Positions 39,653-48,566 of a stretch of 64,000 nt of DNA are shown one piece after another. Within the stretch, counting starts at the first letter, position 1. Every line of letters begins with the position of its first letter. The position numbers and the translations under genes were made by a program. The notes beneath the pieces are model-generated. The model worked only from the letters and a program-made list of their open reading frames with translations. It made no database searches and was not told where the DNA came from. The stretch is taken from positions 1,178,001 through 1,242,000 of the forward strand of contig JACCHT010000001.1 in NCBI GenBank assembly GCA_013416635.1, given 5' to 3'. The DNA comes from Candidatus Thiodubiliella endoseptemdiera (GTDB lineage Bacteria > Pseudomonadota > Gammaproteobacteria > PS1 > Pseudothioglobaceae).

Positions 39653-39846
39653 TGAGTATTGTGTTTATGGCTCCAATCCAAAAAAAAGAAATCATGAGCC
39701 CAGTGCAGCCCTTCGCCTCATCTGCATTTACAAAAAAAATAGCCACTGAACCTATAAATGGGCTAATATCTCTTACAAACACAGGCAGGACAAAGGGTAG
39801 TGTTATCTTTAAAGTCTCTATTTTTGGATTAGAGTATAATGTGAAT

Positions 39847-40494
39847 TCAAGTGTTTGGCTTTATGATACCCAATTGTATTACACCGCCAGTAGCAAGCAA
39901 CGACACTTTAAACTCTTTATCAGCACTTTCAAGCGCAATTCTTTTATATAAATTGAATTCTATAGCCGCCACTGTGCCTTTACAATCCGTAATCACCACT
40001 TTACCACTTCCACTATCTTGTTGAGACCATTTATATTGTATCAATACAGTTGAAACTTTATTCTTAGTCTCAACAGAATATAAGAATGTTGAATTAGACT
40101 CTGACATAGAATTTACACGAAAAACACCCGTATCCGCTTCGCCTCTAAATAAAAAATTTTTATGTGGTAAACTTCTTGCATTATGTCCACTATCGTCAGT
40201 CATAAATGCTTGCAACATAACAACATCAGCATAAGAATTTTCAGCCGAAACCGTTAGATATGCACCGTCTAAGAATTTTTTAATTGCTTTAGCAGCAGTA
40301 TATACTGTTGAAACTGCTTTAGCAACAGTATATACTGTTGAAACTTCTGCAAGACTATCAATACCATCGTTAAGGATTGCTTTTAAGCCAGTTTTATCTA
40401 TGCTATTGATTAAATCCAATCCTTTTTTATCAATCATTTCAATACTTTTAACTTTCTTACTATTGTCATATAACTCGTCTTCTGTATGTTTCAT
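39847..40494 (-). CDS. Unrecognised protein, copy 2 of the duplicated family
   Basis: 215 residues, nearly identical to the 33781-34398 product and with the same AAGGAG site. It carries a 10-residue tandem duplication: STVYTVAKAV then STVYTAAKAI before KKFLDGAY, from a 30-bp repeat near 40295-40355. Other changes are few substitutions (A to S, K to G). Both copies are open, which argues for recent duplication or selection. The MITE at 40616 lies 122 bp upstream. Confidence 0.75.
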   Translation of the reverse strand: MKHTEDELYDNSKKVKSIEMIDKKGLDLINSIDKTGLKAILNDGIDSLAEVSTVYTVAKAVSTVYTAAKAIKKFLDGAYLTVSAENSYADVVMLQAFMTDDSGHNARSLPHKNFLFRGEADTGVFRVNSMSESNSTFLYSVETKNKVSTVLIQYKWSQQDSGSGKVVITDCKGTVAAIEFNLYKRIALESADKEFKVSLLATGGVIQLGIIKPNT

Positions 40495-40615
40495 TTTGTT
40501 ACTCCTTTTTATTATTTTTCATTTATTATGCCAAGATTTCATCTTATCGATTCACTCTGGGTTGGTACAAATAAACAGCAATGTTTGTTAATTATTCGTC
40601 ATTAAATAATTGAAT

Positions 40616-40776
40616 GAGACCTTTGCATAAATAGGGATGATTAGCAAAATGACAGATTTTATTAAATTGGAAATTTTTTAAATCCACTCCTAGCAGGGCT
40701 AAGGGTGTTTTTAAAAAGTTTGTAATTTGATGAAAGATGGCGTTTTGATGATTATTCATATTTATGCAAAGGTCTC
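40616..40776 (+). mobile_element. 161-bp MITE, TSD TGAAT, with empty site in arm A
   Basis: TGAAT at 40611-40615 and 40777-40781. Arm A at 33659-33663 has the uninterrupted single ATTCA (complement of TGAAT), a natural empty site. Confidence 0.98.
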
Positions 40777-41094
40777 TGAATATAATTATATTACATAAAA
40801 TATCTTTAATGTTCTCTAATTAAAAATTAATTTCAAAAAAACCTAAAAAAGGGAGTGTAAACCAAACTGTGTAAATCCACTTTTTACCCCTTAACTATCC
40901 AGTTTCACCACGTTATTCCACTTTAAGCATTTGAATTAATAATTCTCAAACCTAGCACAATGGTCATTTTAAGGGTTTGAATTTTTGCTTGCAAAAATAC
41001 AGAAAAATAAAAATTCAAACCCTTAAACTAACACTCAAATAAGAGTGATAGTTATCGTAACATATCAACTTTTTTCACCACAAAAGGAGAAGAC

Positions 41095-41464
41095 ATGCAA
41101 CAAAACTACCACAAGAATGCAAATACAAATTCACACTCAAGAGCAATTATACACGGCGCTAAAGCCTCAAATATCAGTCTGGCAAAACGCTTTTCGGTTA
41201 GCACCAAAACCATTGCCAAATGGAAAAATAGAGATTTTGTTGTTGATAAAACCTCAAGACCAAGGACACTACACTACAGCCTAAGCACAACCGAACGTGA
41301 AATCATTCGAGTAGTACGAACACTCACTTGGCTAAAGTTAGATGATTTAACCGATGTCATGAGCGCTACTATCCCTAACGCCAACAGAAGTAATATTTAT
41401 CGCACCTTAGTGCATTTTGGTATTAATCAAGTACCACAACAGAGAAAACAACAAGCATCTACAT
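41095..41464 (+). pseudogene. IS481-like transposase, 3'-truncated by IS5
   Basis: Starts MQQNYHKNANTNSHSRAIIH after AAAAGGAGAAGAC; HTH block ASNISLAKRFSVSTKTIAKW, then LSTTEREIIRVVRTLTWLKL and RSNIYRTLVHFGINQVP. Normal IS481 transposases exceed 300 residues; this one stops at 41466 where the IS5 terminal repeat begins. The first 50 bp recur inverted at 33291-33345. Confidence 0.78.
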
Positions 41465-41805
41465 GAGACCTTTGCATAAATCAACCCAAACCCACCAACA
41501 TGGTAAAATAACACCCATCTAAAAACAGCCACAAAAATCAAAAAAAATGTCCTGGAAACAAACAGCCCAAAACTCATTTGCAGACTCTCTTGTCGTTGAA
41601 CACAAATCCCTATCAGAACTAGACGATGTGCATAACATTATCAATTGGCCTGAGATAGAACAAACACTTTCAAACCTGTATTCATCCAAGCGAGGTGCAC
41701 CCAGCTACCCACCACTAATGATGTTCAAGATTCTCATTCTTCAAGCTTGGTACGGACTAAGTGATGAGGCATTAGAGAAACAAATTGCCAGAGATTTAAT
41801 GTTTA
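41465..41805 (+). mobile_element. IS5-family element, short 5' fragment
   Basis: Same 5' end and transposase start (at 41547) as the 36122 copy, identical in almost every base. It is cut after ...IARDLMF at 41805, exactly where the opposite-facing IS5 terminal repeat begins. Confidence 0.88.
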
Positions 41806-42740
41806 GAGACCTTTGCGTAATTCATAATTTATTGCTTTAATCCCAACTTTTGTAATTTTTCAAAAAAGATTTTTCAAAATTATTCTCACTTTCTTCAAAA
41901 ACCCAAAAACAAGGCCGATTGTTTGCATTTCTTGGCGATTTCCCGCCTATTTTTACCTTTATTTCAACCATTAGACGCAACAATCCTGCAGTTCTCGCAT
42001 CTGTTTAAAAATATTCATCCCTGTTTTAAGATTATGACTCATGGCAATCAGTTGGCTCGGGTCTTGTTTCTCTCTAATCCAAGGTATCTTGCCTTGCCTA
42101 AGCCGTGATGAAGTTTGAGCAACCCAAAGGTTCGCTCAACAATGTAGCGAACAGATGAGCGTTGTCTGTTGTCTTGTTTTTGTTTGTTTGTGAGTGGTGT
42201 GTTTCTGTAGGCTCGATGCAAGACTTTATTGTTTTGTTTGCCCAACTGTTTGTCATTTCTTTTGTTGGCGTAAGCGCTATCAGCAAAGACTTGCCCGCAG
42301 GTTTTGGTTTTGCTAACATCAAGAGACCTTTGCATAAATATGAATAATCATCAAAACGCCATCTTTCATCAAATTACAAACTTTTTAAAAACACCCTTAG
42401 CCCTGCTAGGAGTGGATTTAAAAAATTTCCAATTTAATAAAATCTGTCATTTTGCTAATCATCCCTATTTATGCAAAGGTCTCCTCTGGCAATTTGTTTC
42501 TCTAATGCCTCATCACTTAGGCCGTAACCAAGCAAAATGAGAATCTTGAACATCATTTAAGTGGTGGGTTGCTGTGTGCCATCAGCGGCAGTTTTATTGA
42601 ATACACGGTGGTTTGAAAGTGTTTGTTCTATCCTTCGTTTTTATGATGTTTGAACATCATGACAAGTTCTGATGGATTATGCTCAACGACAAGAGAATCT
42701 GATGAGTTTGTTGATTTTCTAGAATGACTTACAGTTTCTA
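41806..42740 (-). mobile_element. IS5-family element in opposite orientation, decayed, carrying a MITE
   Basis: Right end GAGACCTTTGCGTAATTC at 41806. The C-terminal transposase reads GQVFADSAYANKRNDKQLG, VRYIVERTFGLLKLHHGLGK and ARYLGLERNKTRAN, then after a shift LIAMSHNLKTGMNIFKQ. This is the IS5 DDE domain with the YxxxR-E-like block. After the MITE (42323-42483) come the N-terminal MMFKILILLGYGLSDEALEK pieces, eroded to about 42740. The middle segment with the first catalytic Asp is missing. Confidence 0.85.
42323..42483 (-). mobile_element. 161-bp MITE inside the minus-strand IS5 remnant
   Basis: Full-length; left flank ATCAA, right flank CTCTG, no TSD. About 200 bp of IS5 are missing at this point, again placing a MITE at a deletion endpoint. 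Confidence 0.93.
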
Positions 42741-42829
42741 GGTTGATTTAGAGGTATTTAGCCAAGTTTGATGTGTTTTAGTTGATATGCAAAGACCTTT
42801 CTGATTAAATTAAATCGATCTCTGAGACA

Positions 42830-43330
42830 TTGCGATAATTTATGAATTTTCGCCATTTTTCAAATTACAACTTTCAACATTGATTCCTTTCATTAACAAA
42901 TGGTGTCCATTATCGCATAATAAATGCTGAGTTAATTTTAAGGTTTTATTGATTTCGGCAAATGCTCTGGTGGTAATTTGACCAAAACATTGTTCGGGCT
43001 CAAACCTACGCAATCATTCAACACTGATAATTTTAAGCCCTCCATTGATGATGTTTAAACTGATAATGTCTATCTCATTCCCACTGTGTCTAATACGCTA
43101 ACAGCAAGTTCTGGTCGCATAATGCTAATCACAATGCCTGGCAGGTCTGCACCTGAACCCACATCAAGTAAGGGTGATTGGTCAATAAATGAGTATTTAA
43201 TGGACGGTGTTAGAGGTGTTTTTAGCCTCTTCCATGTGTGTTATTGTTACTGCAGACTTAGTTTTGATTTCCATTTAAAATCACATCTAAGATAGGCGGA
43301 TGAGTTGTTGTGCATTGGAGAATCGTTCAA
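42830..43330 (-). pseudogene. rsmG: 16S rRNA m7G527 methyltransferase RsmG, decayed
   Basis: Piecewise: MALLERFSNAQQLIRLS, then [20 protein letters not shown] (SAM motif I, LLDxGSGxGxPGIxL), [32 protein letters not shown] and LTQHLLCDNGHHLLMKG. These are RsmG blocks in correct order but in several frames. It lies directly downstream of mnmG, the classic gidA-gidB order. No intact protein can be made from this locus. Confidence 0.75.
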
Positions 43331-43389
43331 GCAATGCCATTTTCTCTACACATGGTTAATATGCTAATAAACTCATTTTTGTAGGTTTT

Positions 43390-45237
43390 AAATAAACCTA
43401 CAGATGGAATTGGATGTGGGGTAACCCCCTTCAATCAACTGTAGCAAAGCCTAATAGTTTTCAACTGGCGGTGTAAATGATTTTGCATTACTTACGGCAA
43501 CAGCAAATTCTGTGATAGAGTGTAGTCCATATCTTCTGGTAGTTTAGTGTCTTCGTTCTTGCGGTATTTCTCAATTTCTTCTAATTGGCGTTTGATATAG
43601 CCTTTGTATTTAATTTCATTTTCAACAATGCTACTCAAAGTTTTATCGGTCAAAAATGGCTTTCCCGACTCAATTTTAGACAATAATTCGTAATTTACTT
43701 TTGGGCGTTTTAACAACTCTAGCAGTGAATATTCGTGATTCAATGTTTGCCCCAATCTTCTCTGCGTGCGTGATGCATACTCGCGGTTGATCAAGTGGTT
43801 TTAATCAGTTGTTCTTCCTGTGCGTATCCTCATTTTCTTTGTTTGAAAGGCCTGTCAGCTTCATCATCCACAAGCACTCCAATTTTGCCTTTGGGTTAAA
43901 ACGCTTTCACATTATCTTCAGACAACAACAAACTTGCGATATTACAACGCGAGTGAACATTCGATCAAGTGCTCTATTGCCTGCCTTTGTGTGATTCGTC
44001 ATGCGCCATTTACGTCATATAAAGACTCGTCGCGTTTTGGCAGCCAAGCGGTTTTTTCCTGTACGCTGCACGCCGCATTTACGCCTGCTAATAACCCTTG
44101 TGCTGCCGCTTCTTCATAGCCAGTTGTGCCATTAATTTGCCCAGCAAAATACAGCCCCGATATTTTCTTCACTTCCAGCGTTTGCCTCAAGCCTCGTGGG
44201 TCAAAGAAATCGTATTCAATGGCATAACCAGGACGCACAATATCAACATTTTCAAAGCCTTTAATTGAACGAATAAAATCTTGCTGCACCTCATACGGCA
44301 AAGAAGTAGAAACGCCATTTGGATAGAACTCATTCGTCGTCAAACCCTCAGGTTCAACAAAAATTTGGTGTGAATCACGCTCGGCAAAACGCACCACCTT
44401 ATCCTCAATCGATGGGCAGTATCTGGCCAATGCCTTCAATATTCCCCGTGTACATGGGTGAATCTTTTAAGCCATCACGAATAAAATCGTGGGTTTTTTC
44501 ATTGGTATGGGTGATATAACAAGGGATTTGCTCGGGGTGGTCAGTGGCTTTTCCCATAAAGGAAAAAGTCGGCAAGGGGGTATCACCCGGTTGTTTTTGC
44601 AAAATACTAAAATCAATGGTTCTACCGTCAAGCCGTGGTGGTGTGCCTGTTTTAAGTCGCCCCACCCCTAAATCATAGGCACGAAGCGTTTTAGATAAAG
44701 CATTAGAGGGGGCATCACCTGCCCGCCCGCCTTGAAAGTTGCTTTGTCCGATATGGATAATACCGCCCAAAAAAGTGCCTGTAGTCAAAATCACTTTATC
44801 AGCTAAAAAATCTAAACCCATTTCGGTTTTAACGCCTTTAATCACATCGTTTTCAATGATTAAATCACCTACTGCCTGCTGAAACAAAGACAAATTTTCC
44901 TGATTTTCCAACGCAAAACGAATGACCGCCTTATATAAAACCCTATCCGCCTGTGCCCTAGTTGCCTGCACCGCAGACCCTTTAGAGGCGTTTAGCGTGC
45001 GAAATTGAATACCTGCTTTGTCAATCGCCTTCGCCATACGCCACCCATCGCATCAATCTCTTTGACCAAAGTGCCCTTTCCAATCCCACCAATTGCAGGG
45101 TTGCAACTCATTTGCCCTAGGGTTTCAATGTTATGAGAAATCAACAAAGTGCTAACCCCCATCCGTGCAGATGCCAACGCCGCTTCCGTGCCTGCGTGAC
45201 CACCGCCGATGACAATAACCGAGTAATGTTTATTCAT
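43390..45237 (-). pseudogene. mnmG: tRNA uridine-34 modification enzyme MnmG (GidA), decayed 3' half
   Basis: FAD protein that with MnmE makes 5-carboxymethylaminomethyl-U34. The start [20 protein letters not shown] is intact and overlaps vapC by 4 bp. Frame breaks occur near 45020 and 44425; blocks such as [33 protein letters not shown] and [20 protein letters not shown] are conserved. After 44000 decay is heavy: SRAEYR-like and EDNxxxR text is scrambled, then NHEYSLLELLKRPKVNYELL and DTKLPEDMDYTL appear, and the tail is unreadable. Not functional unless another copy exists. Confidence 0.88.
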
Positions 45238-45629
45238 AACAATTCAAACAATTTATGTTTAGCGGCTTTTTTGTCAAAGGTTAAAATTGATTCTATGCGA
45301 GATGTTCTGACAGAATACGCAATGAGCAAATCAGATAAATCAAAGTTTGTTACTTTCGCTTTTTGCACAACGGACTGAACAGCCGATAAATTCTCAAACT
45401 TAAAGATAGGCATCAGTGTCAAATTCTCAAGCATTTTTATTAGGCTAGGGCGTTCAAATTTATAAATAGAATCCAGCACCCAAACCAACTCAATAACAAC
45501 CAAAATTGGTATATATAACTCCGTTCTTTCAATTTCAGTTTGTTTAAAAAGTTGATATACTTTATGTGCTTGGGTAACATTATCTCCAGTAAGAAATCGC
45601 ACCAATATATTGGTATCAAGTGCTATCAT
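45234..45629 (-). CDS. vapC: VapC-type PIN toxin
   Basis: 131-residue PIN RNase: [17 protein letters not shown] (first Asp), [15 protein letters not shown] (Glu), [13 protein letters not shown] (Asp) and [12 protein letters not shown] (last Asp), the four acidic positions of VapC. Start at 45627-45629 overlaps the antitoxin TGA as ATGA; a TTG two codons upstream is possible. Stop overlaps the mnmG ATG by 4 bp, so toxin and mnmG were translationally linked. Confidence 0.9.
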   Translation of the reverse strand: MIALDTNILVRFLTGDNVTQAHKVYQLFKQTEIERTELYIPILVVIELVWVLDSIYKFERPSLIKMLENLTLMPIFKFENLSAVQSVVQKAKVTNFDLSDLLIAYSVRTSRIESILTFDKKAAKHKLFELL

Positions 45630-45874
45630 CTCCAATGATTCCTAAGATGTTGCCCTATCGCCTCATTCATCTCTTCCACCGAAACAGGCTTTTGCCCTGG
45701 GCGTTTTAACAAACCAAATACTTCGTCCACTGTCTTAGAAATAGGACGGATAATCGCCTCACCATTTTTTGTCGCCAGCATTTCAATTTTATCGCCTGCG
45801 TTCAAGTGCAGCGACTGGCGAATATCTTTTGGTATGGTAACTTGACCTTTGCTGGTAATAGTGGCTAATGACAT
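45626..45874 (-). CDS. vapB: AbrB/SpoVT-type antitoxin (VapB-like)
   Basis: 82 residues; the N-terminal MSLATITSKGQVTIPKDIRQ is the swapped-hairpin AbrB DNA-binding domain, with LHLNAGDKIEML. The C-terminal part (LLKRPGQKPVSVEEMNEAIG) neutralises the PIN toxin in this type of pair. ATGA overlap with vapC. Probably autorepresses through the repeats just upstream. Confidence 0.9.
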   Translation of the reverse strand: MSLATITSKGQVTIPKDIRQSLHLNAGDKIEMLATKNGEAIIRPISKTVDEVFGLLKRPGQKPVSVEEMNEAIGQHLRNHWR

Positions 45875-45881
45875 AACAATA

Positions 45882-45920
45882 TTCCTTACTTTAAAATAGT
45901 TCCTTACATTATAGTAAGAA
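45882..45920 (-). promoter_or_regulatory. Probable vapBC operator/promoter repeats
   Basis: TTCCTTAC occurs at 45882-45889 and 45900-45907, followed by the inverse GTAAGAA at 45914-45920. Repeats are 8 bp from the vapB start and overlap its AAGGA ribosome-binding site, as expected for toxin-antitoxin autoregulation. Confidence 0.55.
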
Positions 45921-45987
45921 TTTATACACTGTGCCTATTTTCTAAAAATCCTAATCCAAATAGAAGCGGCACCGTGTTTACATTGGA

Positions 45988-46878
45988 TTAGGGTTGTGGT
46001 AATTCAAGGCCTTCTCTGTATTCTTCTCTTATAGTCATAATTTCTGCTATCTGCTCTTCCGTTAAGTTTTTTACTTTTGATAAGTTTGCCTTCTTTAACT
46101 CTGTATCTTTATTGAATTTAGCACCTTGAAAATTTGAATCATCAAAAGTCGTATGAATTAAATTACTATTCATAAAATTAGTCTTTTCAAAAAGACAGGT
46201 TTTGAAAGTTGAATCCGATAAATTAAAATTTTCTAAATTTGCATCACTAAAATCTGCGTATTTTATATGAATATTGGACAAATCATAAGGTCTCTTATCT
46301 CTGTTGTATTTTGGTAAATCTTTACTGATTCTAACCATAACTTTGATACCCGCTTCAATATCAATGGCTAAATTATCTGTGTTTGACTTTTCAGTATTAT
46401 CTGTGCTTGACTTTTCAGTAGATTTACTGTCGCGAATAAAAGCACACAAAGTATTTGCTATTACAGCCCTCTCTTCTATATTTGTTTCTGCAATTTTACC
46501 TAAAGCATAAATTGCACCCTGCCTAACAGCACTTTGTTTATGTCCTAATAATTCAATAGATTTGGCAAAGGTTTCAGCAAGTAAGCGGTCGCTATCGGTT
46601 TTTGCTTGCGCTGTTTGTGCTGTTGTGCGTAATGCTGTCAAAATTAAAGCAAAAAGTGCAATAGGAACTGCCAACAAAAATGCCAGCCCTCTAGCCACAC
46701 CTTGTGTCTCTTCTGCTTTTGTTAACTTGTAAGAATAGTCAAACCAACCATTAATTATATAATCAGGAAGATAACAACGAAGCACTTCTGGTAAACCAAT
46801 ATAAATAACACCCAAAGCCAGTATCGATACCAACCAAACTTTATACTTTTTAATCCAATGCCAAAACTTACTAAGCAT
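45988..46878 (-). CDS. Membrane-anchored pentapeptide-repeat protein
   Basis: 296 residues: two hydrophobic segments (VWLVSILALGVIYIGLPEVL and GLAFLLAVPIALFALILTAL), a helical region AETFAKSIELLGHKQSAVRQ with GAIYALGKIAE (HEAT-like), then pentapeptide repeats from about residue 200 (IKYADFSDANLENFNLSDST, FEKTNFMNSNLIHTTFDDSN, FQGAKFN). Similar membrane pentapeptide proteins are common accessory genes near defence or mobile DNA; the role is unknown. Overlaps the next upstream gene by 8 bp. Confidence 0.8.
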   Translation of the reverse strand: MLSKFWHWIKKYKVWLVSILALGVIYIGLPEVLRCYLPDYIINGWFDYSYKLTKAEETQGVARGLAFLLAVPIALFALILTALRTTAQTAQAKTDSDRLLAETFAKSIELLGHKQSAVRQGAIYALGKIAETNIEERAVIANTLCAFIRDSKSTEKSSTDNTEKSNTDNLAIDIEAGIKVMVRISKDLPKYNRDKRPYDLSNIHIKYADFSDANLENFNLSDSTFKTCLFEKTNFMNSNLIHTTFDDSNFQGAKFNKDTELKKANLSKVKNLTEEQIAEIMTIREEYREGLELPQP

Positions 46879-47368
46879 TCAATTGATAATCAGCAAAAGA
46901 TGGGCGCTCATTAACAAGCATATCATTGCCTTCAATACGCCGACCACAATTAGGGCAACGCTTACTTGCAAGCCATAAGTGTTCAGGCATAGAAGAGAAC
47001 TCACGCATATATAAAGACTTAGTCTGACACCAAGCATCCTTTAAGTTTTGCTCGTCTTGCTTATTACGCATTCCAAAATAAGGAAAATGGTGTAAAAAAT
47101 AACCAAAACATTGCTGACAATCTTCTGCATATTTTTGTGTATCTAAAATATGCAAATGCCAAAAATCATCTATTTGTGTAGAGGGAACAATTGCCACATT
47201 AGGATTTTGTAAACACAAAACCAAAAATTTACGGTATTCGTCACAAATCTCTAACGCCTGATGGAAAGACCAGCCATGCCCTTCTTCTTTATCCATTGCC
47301 TTAATAACAATAGGCTCTAAATTCAATGTCTCTAATATAAATTTTCTATATTCTTTCAGCATTACCAT
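46871..47368 (-). CDS. Glycine-rich-domain-like (DUF1399/GRDP) protein
   Basis: 165 residues with the distinctive IDDFWHLHILDTQKYAEDCQ and FGYFLHHFPYFG blocks of the GRDP-like DUF1399 family, and a C-terminal CPNCGRR zinc-ribbon-like pair. Start could be at 47362 (second ATG). It pairs with the pentapeptide-repeat gene through an 8-bp overlap. Function unknown. Confidence 0.75.
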   Translation of the reverse strand: MVMLKEYRKFILETLNLEPIVIKAMDKEEGHGWSFHQALEICDEYRKFLVLCLQNPNVAIVPSTQIDDFWHLHILDTQKYAEDCQQCFGYFLHHFPYFGMRNKQDEQNLKDAWCQTKSLYMREFSSMPEHLWLASKRCPNCGRRIEGNDMLVNERPSFADYQLNA

Positions 47369-47422
47369 CCTCTAAATAAATTTACATATTGCAATACACA
47401 ACTTTTTAAAGACAACCTTAAA

Positions 47423-48482
47423 CTATTTGATTTGTGCGTCTAACTCACCAGATAAATATCTTTGACTCATAGTGTCTAGTGAAGACACTTTGATTTTATC
47501 AGCATTGCCAGCGGAACCAAAAGCCTCAAAACGAGCGGCACAAATATCACTCATAGCATTAGTGGCTTCTTTTAAGAATTTACGCGGGTCAAAATTTGCT
47601 GTGTTCTCAACTAAGAATTTACGAACTGCACCCGTAGAAGCCATACGCAAGTCAGTGTCAATGTTGACTTTACGCACGCCGTTTTGATGCCTTCTTGAAT
47701 TTCAGAGACTGGTACGCCGTAAGTTTGCCCCATATCGCCACCGTGAGAGTTGATGATTTCTAACCATTCTTGTGGCACTGAAGATGAGCCGTGCATAACT
47801 AAATGGGTGTTGGGTAGGCGTTGGTGGATTTCTTTAATACGGTCAATACGCAAGATGTCGCCATCTGGCTCTTTGGTGAATTTGTAGGCACCGTGTGAAG
47901 TGCCGATAGCGATTGCCAAGGCGTCAACATTGGTTGCTCTAACAAAGTCAGCTGCTTCTTCAACGGAAGTTAGGAGCATATCAAGGTCTAATTTGCCTTC
48001 GGCACCGTGACCGTCTTCTTCGCCCATTTCACCTGTTTCAAGTGAGCCTAAACAGCCTAATTCGCCTTCTACTGAAACACCGCCAGCATGTGCCATTTTG
48101 ACCACTTCTTTGGTTACGGCAACATTGTATTCAAATGAAGCGGGGGTTTTGCAATCTGCTTCTAAAGAACCGTCCATCATTACTGATGAAAAACCGATTG
48201 GATTGAACGCAAACAAACTGCGGGCTCAGAACCATGGTCTTGATGCATAACAACGGGAATATGTGGATACATTTCCGTGGCTGCAATGATTAAATGACGC
48301 AAAAACGGTTCGCCTGCATAGCCTCTAGCACCCGCAGAGCCTTGCATGATAACAGGGCTGTTAGTTTTGTCGGCAGCCTGCATAATCGCATGCACTTGCT
48401 CCATATTGTTGACATTGAATGCGGGCATACCGTAGTTGTTTTCTGCCGCATGGTCTAATAGTTCTCTTAATGAAATTAACAT
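47423..48482 (-). pseudogene. fba: Class II fructose-bisphosphate aldolase, two frameshifts
   Basis: Zn-dependent aldolase of glycolysis and the Calvin cycle. Starts [20 protein letters not shown] after AAGGAG. Frame 1 carries the zinc block [12 protein letters not shown]; frame 2 (after one lost base near 48205) [37 protein letters not shown] and [10 protein letters not shown]; frame 3 (after a lost A in an AAAA run near 47680) [19 protein letters not shown]. About 352 residues in total, normal. Both lesions are single-base deletions, so sequencing error is plausible. Confidence 0.9.
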
Positions 48483-48566
48483 ATTTTTCTCCTTTTTATT
48501 ATTATTTACTGGTTAGTTGATGTTACTCGTTTACATAAAAACGAACACACACTTTTTTTACTGTTT

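Larger units (their letters stand above)
38922..41149. repeat. Inverted duplication, arm B
   Basis: Reverse complement of 33291-35261, longer because it holds an extra intact MITE (40616-40776) and a larger MITE remnant (39548-39652). The outer boundary is inside the IS481-like gene at 41095. Confidence 0.9.

Noticed and set aside
28895-46000. Short motif CTAATCCAAAAATAGA seen near 28.9, 34.4, 39.5, 39.8 and 45.95 kb as a mobile element
   Set aside because: Too short and variable to define an element; two of the copies are simply the duplicated arms. Left as a motif to search genome-wide.
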